Shown one piece after another: positions 41,719 through 50,188 of a DNA stretch of 64,000 bases. Source of the stretch: Clostridia bacterium (GTDB lineage Bacteria > Bacillota > Clostridia > Oscillospirales > Acutalibacteraceae); contig JAFYVN010000011.1 in the NCBI GenBank assembly GCA_017549105.1, positions 62,001 to 126,000 of the forward strand, written 5' to 3'. The number at the start of each line of letters is the position of its first letter. Position 1 is the stretch's first letter. Under the pieces are notes generated by a model. That model did no database searches. It saw nothing but the letters and a program-made list of their open reading frames with translations, and was not told the DNA's origin. The position numbers and the translations under genes are program-made.

Positions 41719-43740
41719 ATGGCAAAATTTTTATTTTCGGCATTCGCCGACGAAGCATCGGCTGATATTCTTGAGCAGATAGCCGCTTGTAAGGCTAACG
41801 GAATCGAATACATCGAGCTTCGCAACGTTAACGGAAAAAACATCTCAAACTTCACCGTTGAAGAGGCAAAAGAACTCAAAAAACTCCTTGACGACAACGG
41901 TATCAAGGTTTCTTCAATCGGTTCTCACTACGGCAAAATTGAAATTGACGATGATTTTGCACCTCATTTTGAAGCATTCAAGCAGACTGTTGAGGTTGCT
42001 AAAGTTCTTGAAACAAAATATATCAGAATGTTCAGCTTCTTCTTCACAAAAGGTCAGAGCCGTGAAGAACTCAAAGACGAAGTATACGCAAGACTTGATG
42101 CTATGGTCGATTATTCAAACGAACACGGCATCCTCTGCTGCCACGAAAACGAAAAGGGTATCTACGGCGATATAACAGAAAGATGCCTTGAACTTGCCGA
42201 GCATTACGGCGAAAGAATGGGTTGCATCTTTGACCCCTCAAACTACATTCAGTGCGGCTCAGACACTCTTGAAGGCTTCAAGCTTCTTCAGGATTACGTT
42301 ACATATTTCCACGTTAAGGACTGCATTGCGGAAATCGATACCGTTGTGCCCGCAGGCGAAGGTGACGGCCATATCGAAGATATTATGCGTATGCTCGACG
42401 AGAAGGAAGGCGTTTATTTCCTCTCTGTTGAACCTCACCTGAGAGTCTTTGAGGGTCTCGATAACCTCGAACCCGACGACGCAACAGCAAACGCAATGAA
42501 CAAGAAGTTCGTTTATCCCGACAATATGACTTCATTTGCAGCTGCCTGCTCAGCTATTCACAACATCATCGAAAATAAGATTCAGCCCGTAAGATTCGGC
42601 ATCATCGGTGTCGGCAATATGGGTATGTCTCATATCAATATGCATCTCAAGGGTGCTCACAAGGAGCTTCGCATCACAGCAGTTGCCGATATCAACCCCG
42701 AAAGACTCGATGCGGCAAAGAAAGTTATGCCCTCGCTCAAAACTTTCGACAGTGCAGAAGCACTCATCGACAGCGGTGAGGTTGACGTTGCTCTTATCGC
42801 AACTCCCCACTATGACCACTCACCTATCGCTCAGTATGCGTTCAGCAAGGGTGTTCACGTTCTTACCGAAAAACCCGCAGGCGTTTACACAAAGCAGGTC
42901 CGTGAGATGAACGAGGCTGCCGCAAAGACCGACCTTGTTTTCGGTATTATGTATAACCAGAGAACAAACTGCGTTTACAGAAAAATGCGCGAGCTTGTTC
43001 AGAGCGGTGAACTTGGCGAAATCAGACGTGTGAGCTGGATTATCACCGATTGGTACAGAACCCAGGCATACTATAATTCAGGCGGATGGCGTGCAACCTG
43101 GAAGGGTGAAGGCGGCGGCGTACTTCTCAACCAGTGCCCCCACAATCTTGACCTCTGGCAGTGGATCTGCGGTCTGCCCGTTAAAGTCAGCGCATTCCTT
43201 CACGAAGGCAAGTGGCACGATATCGAGGTTGAAGACGACGTTACAATTTATGTTGAATATGCAAACGGCGCAACCGGTACATTCATAACAACAACCGGCG
43301 ACTATCCCGGCACAAACCGCTTCGAAATCACTCTTGACGGCGGTAAGCTCGTCTGCGAAAACCATAAGCTTATGCTTTACAAACTCAAAGACAGAATTTC
43401 AAACCACTGCGCAAACACCGAAGAAGGCTTCGGCTCAATTGAAGGCGAATGGATTGAAGTTGAAACTGACGGCAGAAACAAGCAGCATTCAGAAGTCTGC
43501 AACAAATTTGCGGCTGCTGTTCTTCGCGGTGAAGAACTCGTTGCAAGAGGCGAAGAAGGCATCAGAGGTCTTTCAATCTCCAACGCTGCTCATCTTTCGG
43601 CCTGGCTCGGCAAAGAAGTTGAGCTTCCCGTTGACGAGGATGTTTATTATGCAGAGCTTCAGAAGAAGATTGCTGCAGGCAAGGCAGAAAAAGACAATGT
43701 TGTTGCAACCGTCCAGAGCGATATGTCATCAACATTCTGA
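41719..43740 (+). CDS. Fusion of sugar-epimerase TIM barrel and Gfo/Idh/MocA oxidoreductase
   Basis: The 673-residue protein joins two families normally on separate genes. Residues 1-285 are a xylose-isomerase-like/AP-endonuclease-2 TIM barrel (IEYIELRNVNGKNI, CHENEKGIYGDI, GCIFDPSNYIQCG, YFHVKDCI, LSVEPHL) with metal-binding Glu/Asp/His at typical sites. Residues 293-673 are a Gfo/Idh/MocA NAD(P)-dependent dehydrogenase with GIIGVGNMG, EKPAG (384-388) and GGVLLNQCPHNLDLW. The combination suggests consecutive steps such as keto-sugar isomerisation and oxidation of inositols or uronates. It heads a run with a second Gfo/Idh/MocA gene and an SDR. Confidence 0.88.
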   Translation: MAKFLFSAFADEASADILEQIAACKANGIEYIELRNVNGKNISNFTVEEAKELKKLLDDNGIKVSSIGSHYGKIEIDDDFAPHFEAFKQTVEVAKVLETKYIRMFSFFFTKGQSREELKDEVYARLDAMVDYSNEHGILCCHENEKGIYGDITERCLELAEHYGERMGCIFDPSNYIQCGSDTLEGFKLLQDYVTYFHVKDCIAEIDTVVPAGEGDGHIEDIMRMLDEKEGVYFLSVEPHLRVFEGLDNLEPDDATANAMNKKFVYPDNMTSFAAACSAIHNIIENKIQPVRFGIIGVGNMGMSHINMHLKGAHKELRITAVADINPERLDAAKKVMPSLKTFDSAEALIDSGEVDVALIATPHYDHSPIAQYAFSKGVHVLTEKPAGVYTKQVREMNEAAAKTDLVFGIMYNQRTNCVYRKMRELVQSGELGEIRRVSWIITDWYRTQAYYNSGGWRATWKGEGGGVLLNQCPHNLDLWQWICGLPVKVSAFLHEGKWHDIEVEDDVTIYVEYANGATGTFITTTGDYPGTNRFEITLDGGKLVCENHKLMLYKLKDRISNHCANTEEGFGSIEGEWIEVETDGRNKQHSEVCNKFAAAVLRGEELVARGEEGIRGLSISNAAHLSAWLGKEVELPVDEDVYYAELQKKIAAGKAEKDNVVATVQSDMSSTF

Positions 43741-43761
43741 TTTACCGAAAGGAACTTCACT

Positions 43762-44778
43762 ATGAAAGTTGCCGTTATCGGCTGCGGAAACGTTTCGGTT
43801 ATGCATTTCAATGCGCTTAATGATAATCCCGACACCGAAATCGTTGCAGTCGCAGACATAAAACCCGAAAGGGCAGATAAAAAAGCCGAGGAATTCGGCG
43901 CAAGGGCATATTATGATTTTGACACTCTTCTTGAAAACGAAGAGCTTGACTGCGTTCATATATGCACCCCTCATTATCTCCACACACCTATGGCAATCAA
44001 GGCTCTCGAAAATGGCATCAACGTTCTTCTCGAGAAGCCGTGTTCCGTTTCAAAAAAAGAGATTGAAGAGCTGCGCACAGCCGAAAAGGCAAGCGGAAAA
44101 CAGCTCGGAATCTGCTTTCAGAACAGATACAATGCCTGCGTCCGTGAGGCAAAACGCATCATTGATTCAGGCAAAATGGGTGCAGTCAAATCGGTCAGAG
44201 CGTTTGTCACCTGGATGCGTGACAAAGAATACTACAGCGACGACTGGCACGGCACTCTCGACAAGGAATGCGGCGGCGTTATGATAAATCAGTCCATCCA
44301 CACGATGGATTTGCTTCAGTATCTTGGCGGAAGGTGCAAAAAAGTTACTGCTCACGTTTCAACGGATAAGTTTCGGGGCATAATTGAGGTTGAAGACACC
44401 GCAAACGCACTTTTAGAGCTTGAAAACGGAGCTTCGGCGGTATTCTATGCAACACTTGCTTTTGCCGAAAATTCCGAAGTGTTTATTGAAATTTCCCTTG
44501 AAAACGGAAAACTCCGTCTGGAAGGCGAAAAACTTTATTCAATTGATAAAGACGGAAAATTCACCGAAATCACAAGCAAAACCGATGTTGTTTACCACGG
44601 TCAGAGCTATTGGGGTTCGGGACATTCCGCGCTGATTGACGATTATTATTACTGCCTGAAATCAGGCGAAAAGTTTGAAATTGATGCCGTTGAGGGCGGC
44701 AGAGCAGCAATGATTGTTGCGGCCTGCTACGAATCCTCAAAAAACGGCACACCCATTGAAATTACGGAAGGAGTATAA
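43762..44778 (+). CDS. Gfo/Idh/MocA family oxidoreductase
   Basis: The 338-residue protein has the Rossmann start VAVIGCGNVSVMHFNAL, the catalytic-type LLEKPCS (EKP), ICFQNRYN and GGVMINQSIHTMDLLQYLGG with the active-site His. It belongs to the NAD(P)-dependent sugar/inositol dehydrogenases. It is a stand-alone relative of the C-terminal half of the previous fusion. Its start follows GAAAGGAACTTCACT. The substrate is probably a modified hexose or uronate shared with its neighbours. Confidence 0.88.
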   Translation: MKVAVIGCGNVSVMHFNALNDNPDTEIVAVADIKPERADKKAEEFGARAYYDFDTLLENEELDCVHICTPHYLHTPMAIKALENGINVLLEKPCSVSKKEIEELRTAEKASGKQLGICFQNRYNACVREAKRIIDSGKMGAVKSVRAFVTWMRDKEYYSDDWHGTLDKECGGVMINQSIHTMDLLQYLGGRCKKVTAHVSTDKFRGIIEVEDTANALLELENGASAVFYATLAFAENSEVFIEISLENGKLRLEGEKLYSIDKDGKFTEITSKTDVVYHGQSYWGSGHSALIDDYYYCLKSGEKFEIDAVEGGRAAMIVAACYESSKNGTPIEITEGV

Positions 44779-44781
44779 TAA

Positions 44782-45630
44782 ATGTTTCACGAAAACTTAA
44801 AAGGCAGAGTAGCCGTTATCACGGGCGGCGGCGGTGTTCTTTGCAGCGGTTTTGCAAAAGATCTTGCAAAGCTCGGTGTTAAGGTTGCCGTTCTTGACCT
44901 CAGAGAAGAAGCTGCACAGAAAGTTGTTGATGAAATTACAGCAGAGGGCGGAACAGCTCTTGCAGTAGGCTGCAACGTTCTTGAAGCTGAAAGCCTTGAA
45001 GCTGCAAAGGCAAAAATTACTGCCGAACTTGGTATCTGTGATATTCTTATCAACGGTGCGGGCGGCAACTCCCCTCTCGGCACAACTACAAAAGACACTC
45101 TTGAACTCAAAGATATGGCTGAAAAGGCAGAGGGCGTAAAGACCTTCTTTGACCTTGATGCAAAGGGAATTGAATTTGTTTTCAATCTCAACTTCCTCGG
45201 CACACTCCTTACAACGCAGTGCTTTGCAAAGGATATGGTCGGCAGAGAAAACGCAACAATTCTCAACATTTCATCGATGAACTCGTTCAAGCCCCTCACA
45301 AGAATTCCCGCTTATTCGGCAGCAAAGGCGGCAATCTCAAACTTCACACAGTGGATGGCTGTTCACTTTGCGGATGTCGGCATCAGAGTCAACGCAATTG
45401 CACCCGGATTCTTTTCGACAATCCAGAACGCAAAACTTCTTTACAACGAAGACGGCTCACTCACCGAGCGTTCAAACAAGATTATCACTCACACACCTAT
45501 GCGCCGTTTCGGTGTTCCCGAAGATCTTACGGGTGCACTCGTGTTCCTTTGTGACGAGCAGTATTCCGGTTTCATCACCGGTGTTGTTCTTGCTGTTGAC
45601 GGCGGTTTCTCGGCATATTCGGGCGTTTAA
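44782..45630 (+). CDS. SDR oxidoreductase, D-mannonate oxidoreductase (UxuB)-like
   Basis: The 282-residue protein has the SDR cofactor motif TGGGGVLCSGFA, NGAGGNSP, and the catalytic Ser in ISSMNSF and Tyr-Lys in YSAAKAA. The stretch FFDLDAKGIEFVFNLNFLGT and the GVLCS/GNxPxGTTTK pattern are those of the B. subtilis YjmF/UxuB-type D-mannonate (fructuronate) oxidoreductases, so it is likely an NAD-dependent hexonate/fructuronate reductase. It follows the Gfo/Idh/MocA gene by three bases. A terminator follows. Confidence 0.88.
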   Translation: MFHENLKGRVAVITGGGGVLCSGFAKDLAKLGVKVAVLDLREEAAQKVVDEITAEGGTALAVGCNVLEAESLEAAKAKITAELGICDILINGAGGNSPLGTTTKDTLELKDMAEKAEGVKTFFDLDAKGIEFVFNLNFLGTLLTTQCFAKDMVGRENATILNISSMNSFKPLTRIPAYSAAKAAISNFTQWMAVHFADVGIRVNAIAPGFFSTIQNAKLLYNEDGSLTERSNKIITHTPMRRFGVPEDLTGALVFLCDEQYSGFITGVVLAVDGGFSAYSGV

Positions 45631-45647
45631 TATTATATGTATATAAC

Positions 45648-45683
45648 AAAAACGGACTGTTCATAAAAGAACGGTCCGTTTTT
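45648..45683. terminator. Bidirectional terminator
   Basis: AAAAACGGACTGTTC pairs with GAACGGTCCGTTTTT over an ATAAAA loop; the ends give T-runs on both strands. It separates the SDR gene from the convergent lipoprotein gene. Confidence 0.88.
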
Positions 45684-45686
45684 GAT

Positions 45687-45926
45687 TCAGCCGATATTTG
45701 TAACGGTATCTGCCATTGCGGATGTGGGTACGGTGCCCGTATTTGTATCGTGAGCGCTTGTGAACATCTCCGAAATCTCGGTCATCATATCCTGAACTCC
45801 CGTCATTGCCTCTGAAAGATCCTGACGGTTATCGGTTATCTTTCCGCCGTCGGCACCCTTGCAAGCTGCAAAAATGCAGGCAATAAGGATAACCGCTGCA
45901 ACAACTGTAATTGCTGTTTTTTTCAT
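45687..45926 (-). CDS. Small lipoprotein
   Basis: The 79-residue product starts at ATG 45926. It has a lipoprotein signal (MKKTAITVVAAVILIACIF) with lipobox FAAC and a short, acidic, Thr/Met-rich mature part. Its ribosome-binding site GGAGCGG is the 3' arm of an 11-bp inverted repeat (45931-45983), so translation may be held in check by a hairpin. It is 80 bases after the other lipoprotein gene. Function unknown. Confidence 0.7.
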   Translation of the reverse strand: MKKTAITVVAAVILIACIFAACKGADGGKITDNRQDLSEAMTGVQDMMTEISEMFTSAHDTNTGTVPTSAMADTVTNIG

Positions 45927-45930
45927 AATA

Positions 45931-45983
45931 AATGCCGCTCCTTTTTCCTTTTGCAATTATTTTTGCATAGGAGGAGCGGCATT
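45931..45983 (-). promoter_or_regulatory. Ribosome-binding-site-sequestering hairpin
   Basis: In the minus-strand RNA, AATGCCGCTCC (45983-45973) pairs perfectly with GGAGCGGCATT (45941-45931), which holds the ribosome-binding site of the small lipoprotein. The loop has TCCT/AGGA and TGCA/TGCA inner pairs. It can also act as a weak terminator for the upstream gene. Confidence 0.5.
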
Positions 45984-46005
45984 ATTCATTCTTTTTTCAA
46001 TAAAA

Positions 46006-46431
46006 TTATTTTATTGTGTAATTTTCCTTGATTTTTTCGAGATCCTGCTCATAGTTGCCGTTAAATGCATCGCCCGACCAATATGAAATATATCTTATGT
46101 CTGCGTTAAGCTCGGTCACCTCTGACTTACCTTCAAGCTTTTCTTTTGCGGCATTGAATGCGGGTTCGTTGGTATAAAACATATGTGTCTCTTCATCTGT
46201 CTTAACACCGTTTTCGTAATAAACAACCACATATTTAACATAGTCGTTCACGCATTCATAGGCAACAATTCGGCTGTCCTTCTGAGTTATGCCGAGACTG
46301 TTGATGATATCGGTCTGCGCCTTTTCAATGGGTGACGGCTCAACATCGCCCGGCTGCGGTGCGGGTTTCCGGCACGAAGCGAACGATAAAAGCATAACAA
46401 AAGCCGAAATCAAGGCAATTATTTTTTTCAT
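46006..46431 (-). CDS. Lipoprotein of unknown function
   Basis: The 141-residue protein has a lipoprotein signal (MKKIIALISAFVMLLSFASC) with Cys20 as the lipidation site. The soluble part is acidic, with YECVNDYVKYVVVYYENGVKTDEE and ELNADIRYISYWSGDAF. No family was recognised. Its start follows GGGAGAAATCCA. It lies 17 bases after the M28 peptidase gene and is probably co-transcribed with it and the next small lipoprotein. Confidence 0.75.
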   Translation of the reverse strand: MKKIIALISAFVMLLSFASCRKPAPQPGDVEPSPIEKAQTDIINSLGITQKDSRIVAYECVNDYVKYVVVYYENGVKTDEETHMFYTNEPAFNAAKEKLEGKSEVTELNADIRYISYWSGDAFNGNYEQDLEKIKENYTIK

Positions 46432-46448
46432 TGGATTTCTCCCGTAGA

Positions 46449-47702
46449 TTATTTTTTGTAGCTTGCGATACCGCCCTTTTTATCATAAAGCTCTGCACAT
46501 TCCTTGCAGATTTTGAGCGAAAGCTCGATGCATTCGGGGCTGATGTTATCCCATCTGTCCTCACGGGTGTGATAATACTTCTTGGGATTATGGTTAACAC
46601 CGCAGAAACCTGCTGCTTCAAGACCTTCCTGAGTGAAAGCATCGGAGTCGATTGCACCGGGATAAAGCTGTGCTCTGGGCATATCGATACCGCACTTAAG
46701 ACCTGCTTCGCGGATAAGGTCGCCTACTGCTTTGCTGGAGTGAACCGAACCTGTGCAACCGATGTTGTAAATCTGGAGCTGCTCGATTTCACGCATTGTG
46801 TCCATAGCAACAAAAATTGTTTCTGTTTCAAGGAATTCTTTCTTATGCTTTCTTGCAAAAGCTCTTGCACCTCTGATGCCTGCTTCTTCGGCACCTGAAA
46901 GAAGGCAGCCAACCTCTGTGTTTTCAAATCTTTCGTCAGCTTCAAACATATCCTTGATAACTGCCATTGCAATGTAGTTTGCGGAAAGATTGTCGTTTGC
47001 ACCGTCAACAATAACCTTCCAGTTGATAAAGAAGAGAATGAGGATAAAGAAAGGAATGAGGCAAAGCATAACAATGCCGATAACCTTCCACACGCCCTCG
47101 ATTTCGGGAGCAACAAAACCGTTCATAATGATTTTTACGGTCCAGATGATGCTTACGATTGCAACGGCAAACATACCGATAATAGCACCCGCCATAACGG
47201 GAGCAAGAGCAGCAATGCCGCCATGATATGTATAAGTCCATTCCTGAGCTGCGTCGGTATGACCGCCAAAGATGATGCGGCGCTTAACTTCGCCCTTGGG
47301 CTTTCTTACTGCATAAACATTTCTTGAAACCGCTTTGGGGAAAAGCTTGTCAACAAAAGGTCTGTAAAAAAGAAACTCAAAGATGAACATAAGAAGGTCT
47401 GCAATCATAAGCACACTTGCAACGATTGAAAGCCAGGGTGCCTGCGGAGTAAGCCAGAAAAAGATTACCGAAAGAATTCCGAAAACACCTGCAACAGGGA
47501 TAAATCCCATAAATGCCTTGGGATGAATCTCAAAATCTTCCATAATAACTTCGTCCGAATATTTCTCAAGCTCTTTTTTGAGATAAGCCTGAGCATCTCT
47601 TTCGGACTGAGTGCCGGGCGCTCTGTCCTTGAACTTTTCGCAGATTTCGCGAATGCCGTCAGTCATGTACTTAAGTGTTTCTTTTGAAACTGTCTTTGCC
47701 AT
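46449..47702 (-). CDS. Membrane-embedded M28-family zinc aminopeptidase-like protein
   Basis: The 417-residue protein has the M28 zinc ligands in order: GGHTDAAQ, GANDNLS, a catalytic Glu pair in SGAEEAGIRGARAF, and a last His in YYHTREDRWDNI. Several hydrophobic helices are inserted before and between these (about 65-130 and 170-240), so the domain should sit at the cytoplasmic membrane with the catalytic part on one side. Aminopeptidases of this type remove N-terminal residues from peptides. The upstream partner is the small membrane protein at 47752-48378. Confidence 0.88.
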   Translation of the reverse strand: MAKTVSKETLKYMTDGIREICEKFKDRAPGTQSERDAQAYLKKELEKYSDEVIMEDFEIHPKAFMGFIPVAGVFGILSVIFFWLTPQAPWLSIVASVLMIADLLMFIFEFLFYRPFVDKLFPKAVSRNVYAVRKPKGEVKRRIIFGGHTDAAQEWTYTYHGGIAALAPVMAGAIIGMFAVAIVSIIWTVKIIMNGFVAPEIEGVWKVIGIVMLCLIPFFILILFFINWKVIVDGANDNLSANYIAMAVIKDMFEADERFENTEVGCLLSGAEEAGIRGARAFARKHKKEFLETETIFVAMDTMREIEQLQIYNIGCTGSVHSSKAVGDLIREAGLKCGIDMPRAQLYPGAIDSDAFTQEGLEAAGFCGVNHNPKKYYHTREDRWDNISPECIELSLKICKECAELYDKKGGIASYKK

Positions 47703-47751
47703 AATATAACCTCTTTCTTTATTAAATTTTTATTTTTCTCTTTAATTTGTA

Positions 47752-48378
47752 TCAGTGCTTATCAGCTTTGACTTTGGGTTCTTTGTCTTCGCCGATTTCG
47801 ATAAGATAGTAGCATCCTGTCCATACAAGAAGGAAAACAAAAGTAAAAATAAGTCCGTTCTGGAAACCTGCAAGCGAAATTGCTTCAATCTTAACAAGGT
47901 TACCGAGAAGCGATGTCAGTAAACCGCCTGACATAACGTCGCTGACACCGATAACGCCGGTTGTAATTACCGATGCGGCTGACTTGAAGCAAGCAGTCAT
48001 AACAATTGTTGAAACAAGACCGAAAAAGCTTGCCGAAAGAACAGGAATTCTTTTGCTGCTGCAAATTGACCATACAATAATGAAGATTGCCGCGATTATA
48101 ACAAGCGCAAGGCACACGCCCGATGTAATAAGTCTGCCGTTTATGATATCAAAAGCTTCGGGCCAGGTGAAGCTTGACGACTTGATTCCGTCAAAAATAA
48201 ATGAGAAATAATGCTCGCCGCGGACGATATCAATGATATCCATAACCGAAAGTGTTTCGTGAAGACCCGCATCGAGAACGGTTGTACCTATTCTGAAATA
48301 GATGAAATCCATCAGCAGAATAATGGGAAACACAACAGCCGCAAGAAGGCTGTTAACGATTCTGTATAAAATATTCAT
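47752..48378 (-). CDS. Multi-pass membrane protein of unknown function
   Basis: The 208-residue protein has about five hydrophobic helices (LLAAVVFPIILLMDFIYF, SGVCLALVIIAAIFIIVW, VLSASFFGLVSTIVMTA, ISLAGFQNGLIFTFVFLLVW). It has a charged C-terminus. No family was recognised. It precedes the M28 gene and follows glnS on the same strand, and is likely co-transcribed with the peptidase as a membrane partner. The ATG follows GAAAGGATTTTTAAA. Confidence 0.7.
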   Translation of the reverse strand: MNILYRIVNSLLAAVVFPIILLMDFIYFRIGTTVLDAGLHETLSVMDIIDIVRGEHYFSFIFDGIKSSSFTWPEAFDIINGRLITSGVCLALVIIAAIFIIVWSICSSKRIPVLSASFFGLVSTIVMTACFKSAASVITTGVIGVSDVMSGGLLTSLLGNLVKIEAISLAGFQNGLIFTFVFLLVWTGCYYLIEIGEDKEPKVKADKH

Positions 48379-48393
48379 TTTAAAAATCCTTTC

Positions 48394-50052
48394 TTATTTC
48401 CACGATGATTTAAGGTCAACCGTTCTGTTGAAAACAAGCTTGCCGTCGGTTGAAGTTTTATCAACGCAGAAATATCCCTGTCTCATAAACTGGAAGGTAT
48501 CGGCGCATTTTGCGTTGCCGATTCCGCCCTCAACAAGGCAGCCGGTGAGAACTTCGAGCGAGTTGGGATTGAGGTGGTTAAGATAATTTTCCTTGCCGTC
48601 AACCATAGGATTCTCTGCACTGAAAAGACGGTCGTAAAGACGGATTTCGCAGGGAACGCTGTCTGTTGCACTTACCCAGTGAATTGTGCCCTTAACCTTT
48701 CTGCCGTCGGGAGCTTCGCCGCCCTTGGTTTCGGGGTCGTAGGTACAGTGAACGCAGGTGATTTCTCCGTTTTCGTCAGTTTCCCAACTGTTGCAGGTTA
48801 CGAAATATGCGCTCTTGAGACGAACTTCGTTGCCGGGGAAAAGTCTGAAATACTTCTTGGGAGGCTCAACCATAAAGTCGTCACGCTCAACAAAAATTTC
48901 TTTTGAGAAATGAACGGTTCTTGTGCCGAGTTCGGGCTTGAGGGGATTGATTTCAACCTCGATTGCCTCGTTCTGTCCTTCGGGGTAGTTATCGATAACA
49001 ACCTTGAGGGGACGGAGAACAGCCATTGCTCTGGGTGCGTTTTCGTTGAGATTATCTCTTACGCAGGCTTCAAGCAGACCGTAATCAACAACGCTGTCTG
49101 CCTTTGAAACACCGATACGGTTGATGAACTCACGCACAGCCGCTGAAGGATAGCCTCTTCTTCTCATACCGCTGAGGGTAATCATTCTGGGGTCATCCCA
49201 ACCGTCAACAATTCCGTCCTGAACCATTGCAAGGTTATATCTCTTGCTGGTTACGCAGTAGTTGAGGTTAAGACGTGCAAATTCAATCTGTCTGGGAGGC
49301 TCTTCAAAGCCGATTTCCTTGATGAACCAGTCGTAAAGGGGTCTGTGGTTTTCAAACTCAAGTGAGCAGAGTGAATAGGTTACACCTTCTCTTGCATCCG
49401 AAAGAGGATGAGCGAAGTCATACATCGGATATACGCACCACTTATCGCCTGTCTGATGGTGAGTGACGTGAGCGATTCTGTAGATAACGGGGTCACGCAT
49501 ATTGATGTTGGGCGAAGCCATATCAATCTTTGCACGGAGAGTTCTTTCACCGTCGGCAAATTCGCCGTCGGTCATTCTCTTGAAGAGATCAAGGTTTTCT
49601 TCAACCGAACGGTCACGGTAGGGGCTGTTCTTGCCGGGTTCGGTGAGAGTGCCTCTGTATTCTCTGATTTCATCAGCTGAAAGGTCGCAGACATAAGCTT
49701 TGCCGTTTTTGATGAGCTTGATTGCGCATTCATAGATGAAATCGAAATAGCTTGATGCGTAAAGCACCTTATTCCACTTGAAACCGAGCCATTCAATATC
49801 CGCTTTTATTGCGTCAACATACTCAACATCCTCTTTTGAGGGGTTGGTATCGTCAAGACGGAGATTGCATTCACCGCCGTACTTTTCGGCTGTTGCAAAG
49901 TCGATGCAGATAGCTTTTGCGTGGCCGATGTGGAGATAGCCGTTGGGTTCGGGCGGGAAACGGGTCTGGATTCTGGTGTTGACTCCGTTGGCAAGGTCTT
50001 CGTCAATGAAGTCGTATATAAAATTTGACGGTGTGGTGTTGAGTTCGTCCAT
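48394..50052 (-). CDS. glnS: Glutaminyl-tRNA synthetase
   Basis: The 552-residue protein has the class I HIGH motif as [14 protein letters not shown], the KMSKS-like [14 protein letters not shown], and a C-terminal beta-barrel anticodon-binding domain. It charges tRNA-Gln directly. Many Clostridia instead use GatCAB, so a glnS gene here is notable but not unique. It overlaps nothing; a repeat element separates it from gltX. GGAAGTACCCACA precedes the ATG. Confidence 0.95.
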   Translation of the reverse strand: MDELNTTPSNFIYDFIDEDLANGVNTRIQTRFPPEPNGYLHIGHAKAICIDFATAEKYGGECNLRLDDTNPSKEDVEYVDAIKADIEWLGFKWNKVLYASSYFDFIYECAIKLIKNGKAYVCDLSADEIREYRGTLTEPGKNSPYRDRSVEENLDLFKRMTDGEFADGERTLRAKIDMASPNINMRDPVIYRIAHVTHHQTGDKWCVYPMYDFAHPLSDAREGVTYSLCSLEFENHRPLYDWFIKEIGFEEPPRQIEFARLNLNYCVTSKRYNLAMVQDGIVDGWDDPRMITLSGMRRRGYPSAAVREFINRIGVSKADSVVDYGLLEACVRDNLNENAPRAMAVLRPLKVVIDNYPEGQNEAIEVEINPLKPELGTRTVHFSKEIFVERDDFMVEPPKKYFRLFPGNEVRLKSAYFVTCNSWETDENGEITCVHCTYDPETKGGEAPDGRKVKGTIHWVSATDSVPCEIRLYDRLFSAENPMVDGKENYLNHLNPNSLEVLTGCLVEGGIGNAKCADTFQFMRQGYFCVDKTSTDGKLVFNRTVDLKSSWK

Positions 50053-50077
50053 TGTGGGTACTTCCTTTCAGGTTTAA

Positions 50078-50188
50078 ATGAAGAATGAATAATGAAAAAT
50101 GAAGAATTAAGGGTCTGCGACGCTTATTGTATTGGGTGCGGGTGAAACCCGCCCGAAATTATTCATTATTCATTTTTAATTTTTCATT
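50078..50188. repeat. Family-4 inverted-repeat element between gltX and glnS
   Basis: TGAATAATGAAAAATGAAG at the left and ATTCATTATTCATTTTTAAT at the right are imperfect inverted ends; the middle has GGTGCGGGTGAAACCCGCCC. The right end contains the gltX stop codon (50187-50189). It has no coding potential. Confidence 0.7.

Noticed and set aside
46449-47702. Large membrane transporter
   Set aside because: The helices flank intact M28 zinc motifs, so it is a membrane-bound peptidase.
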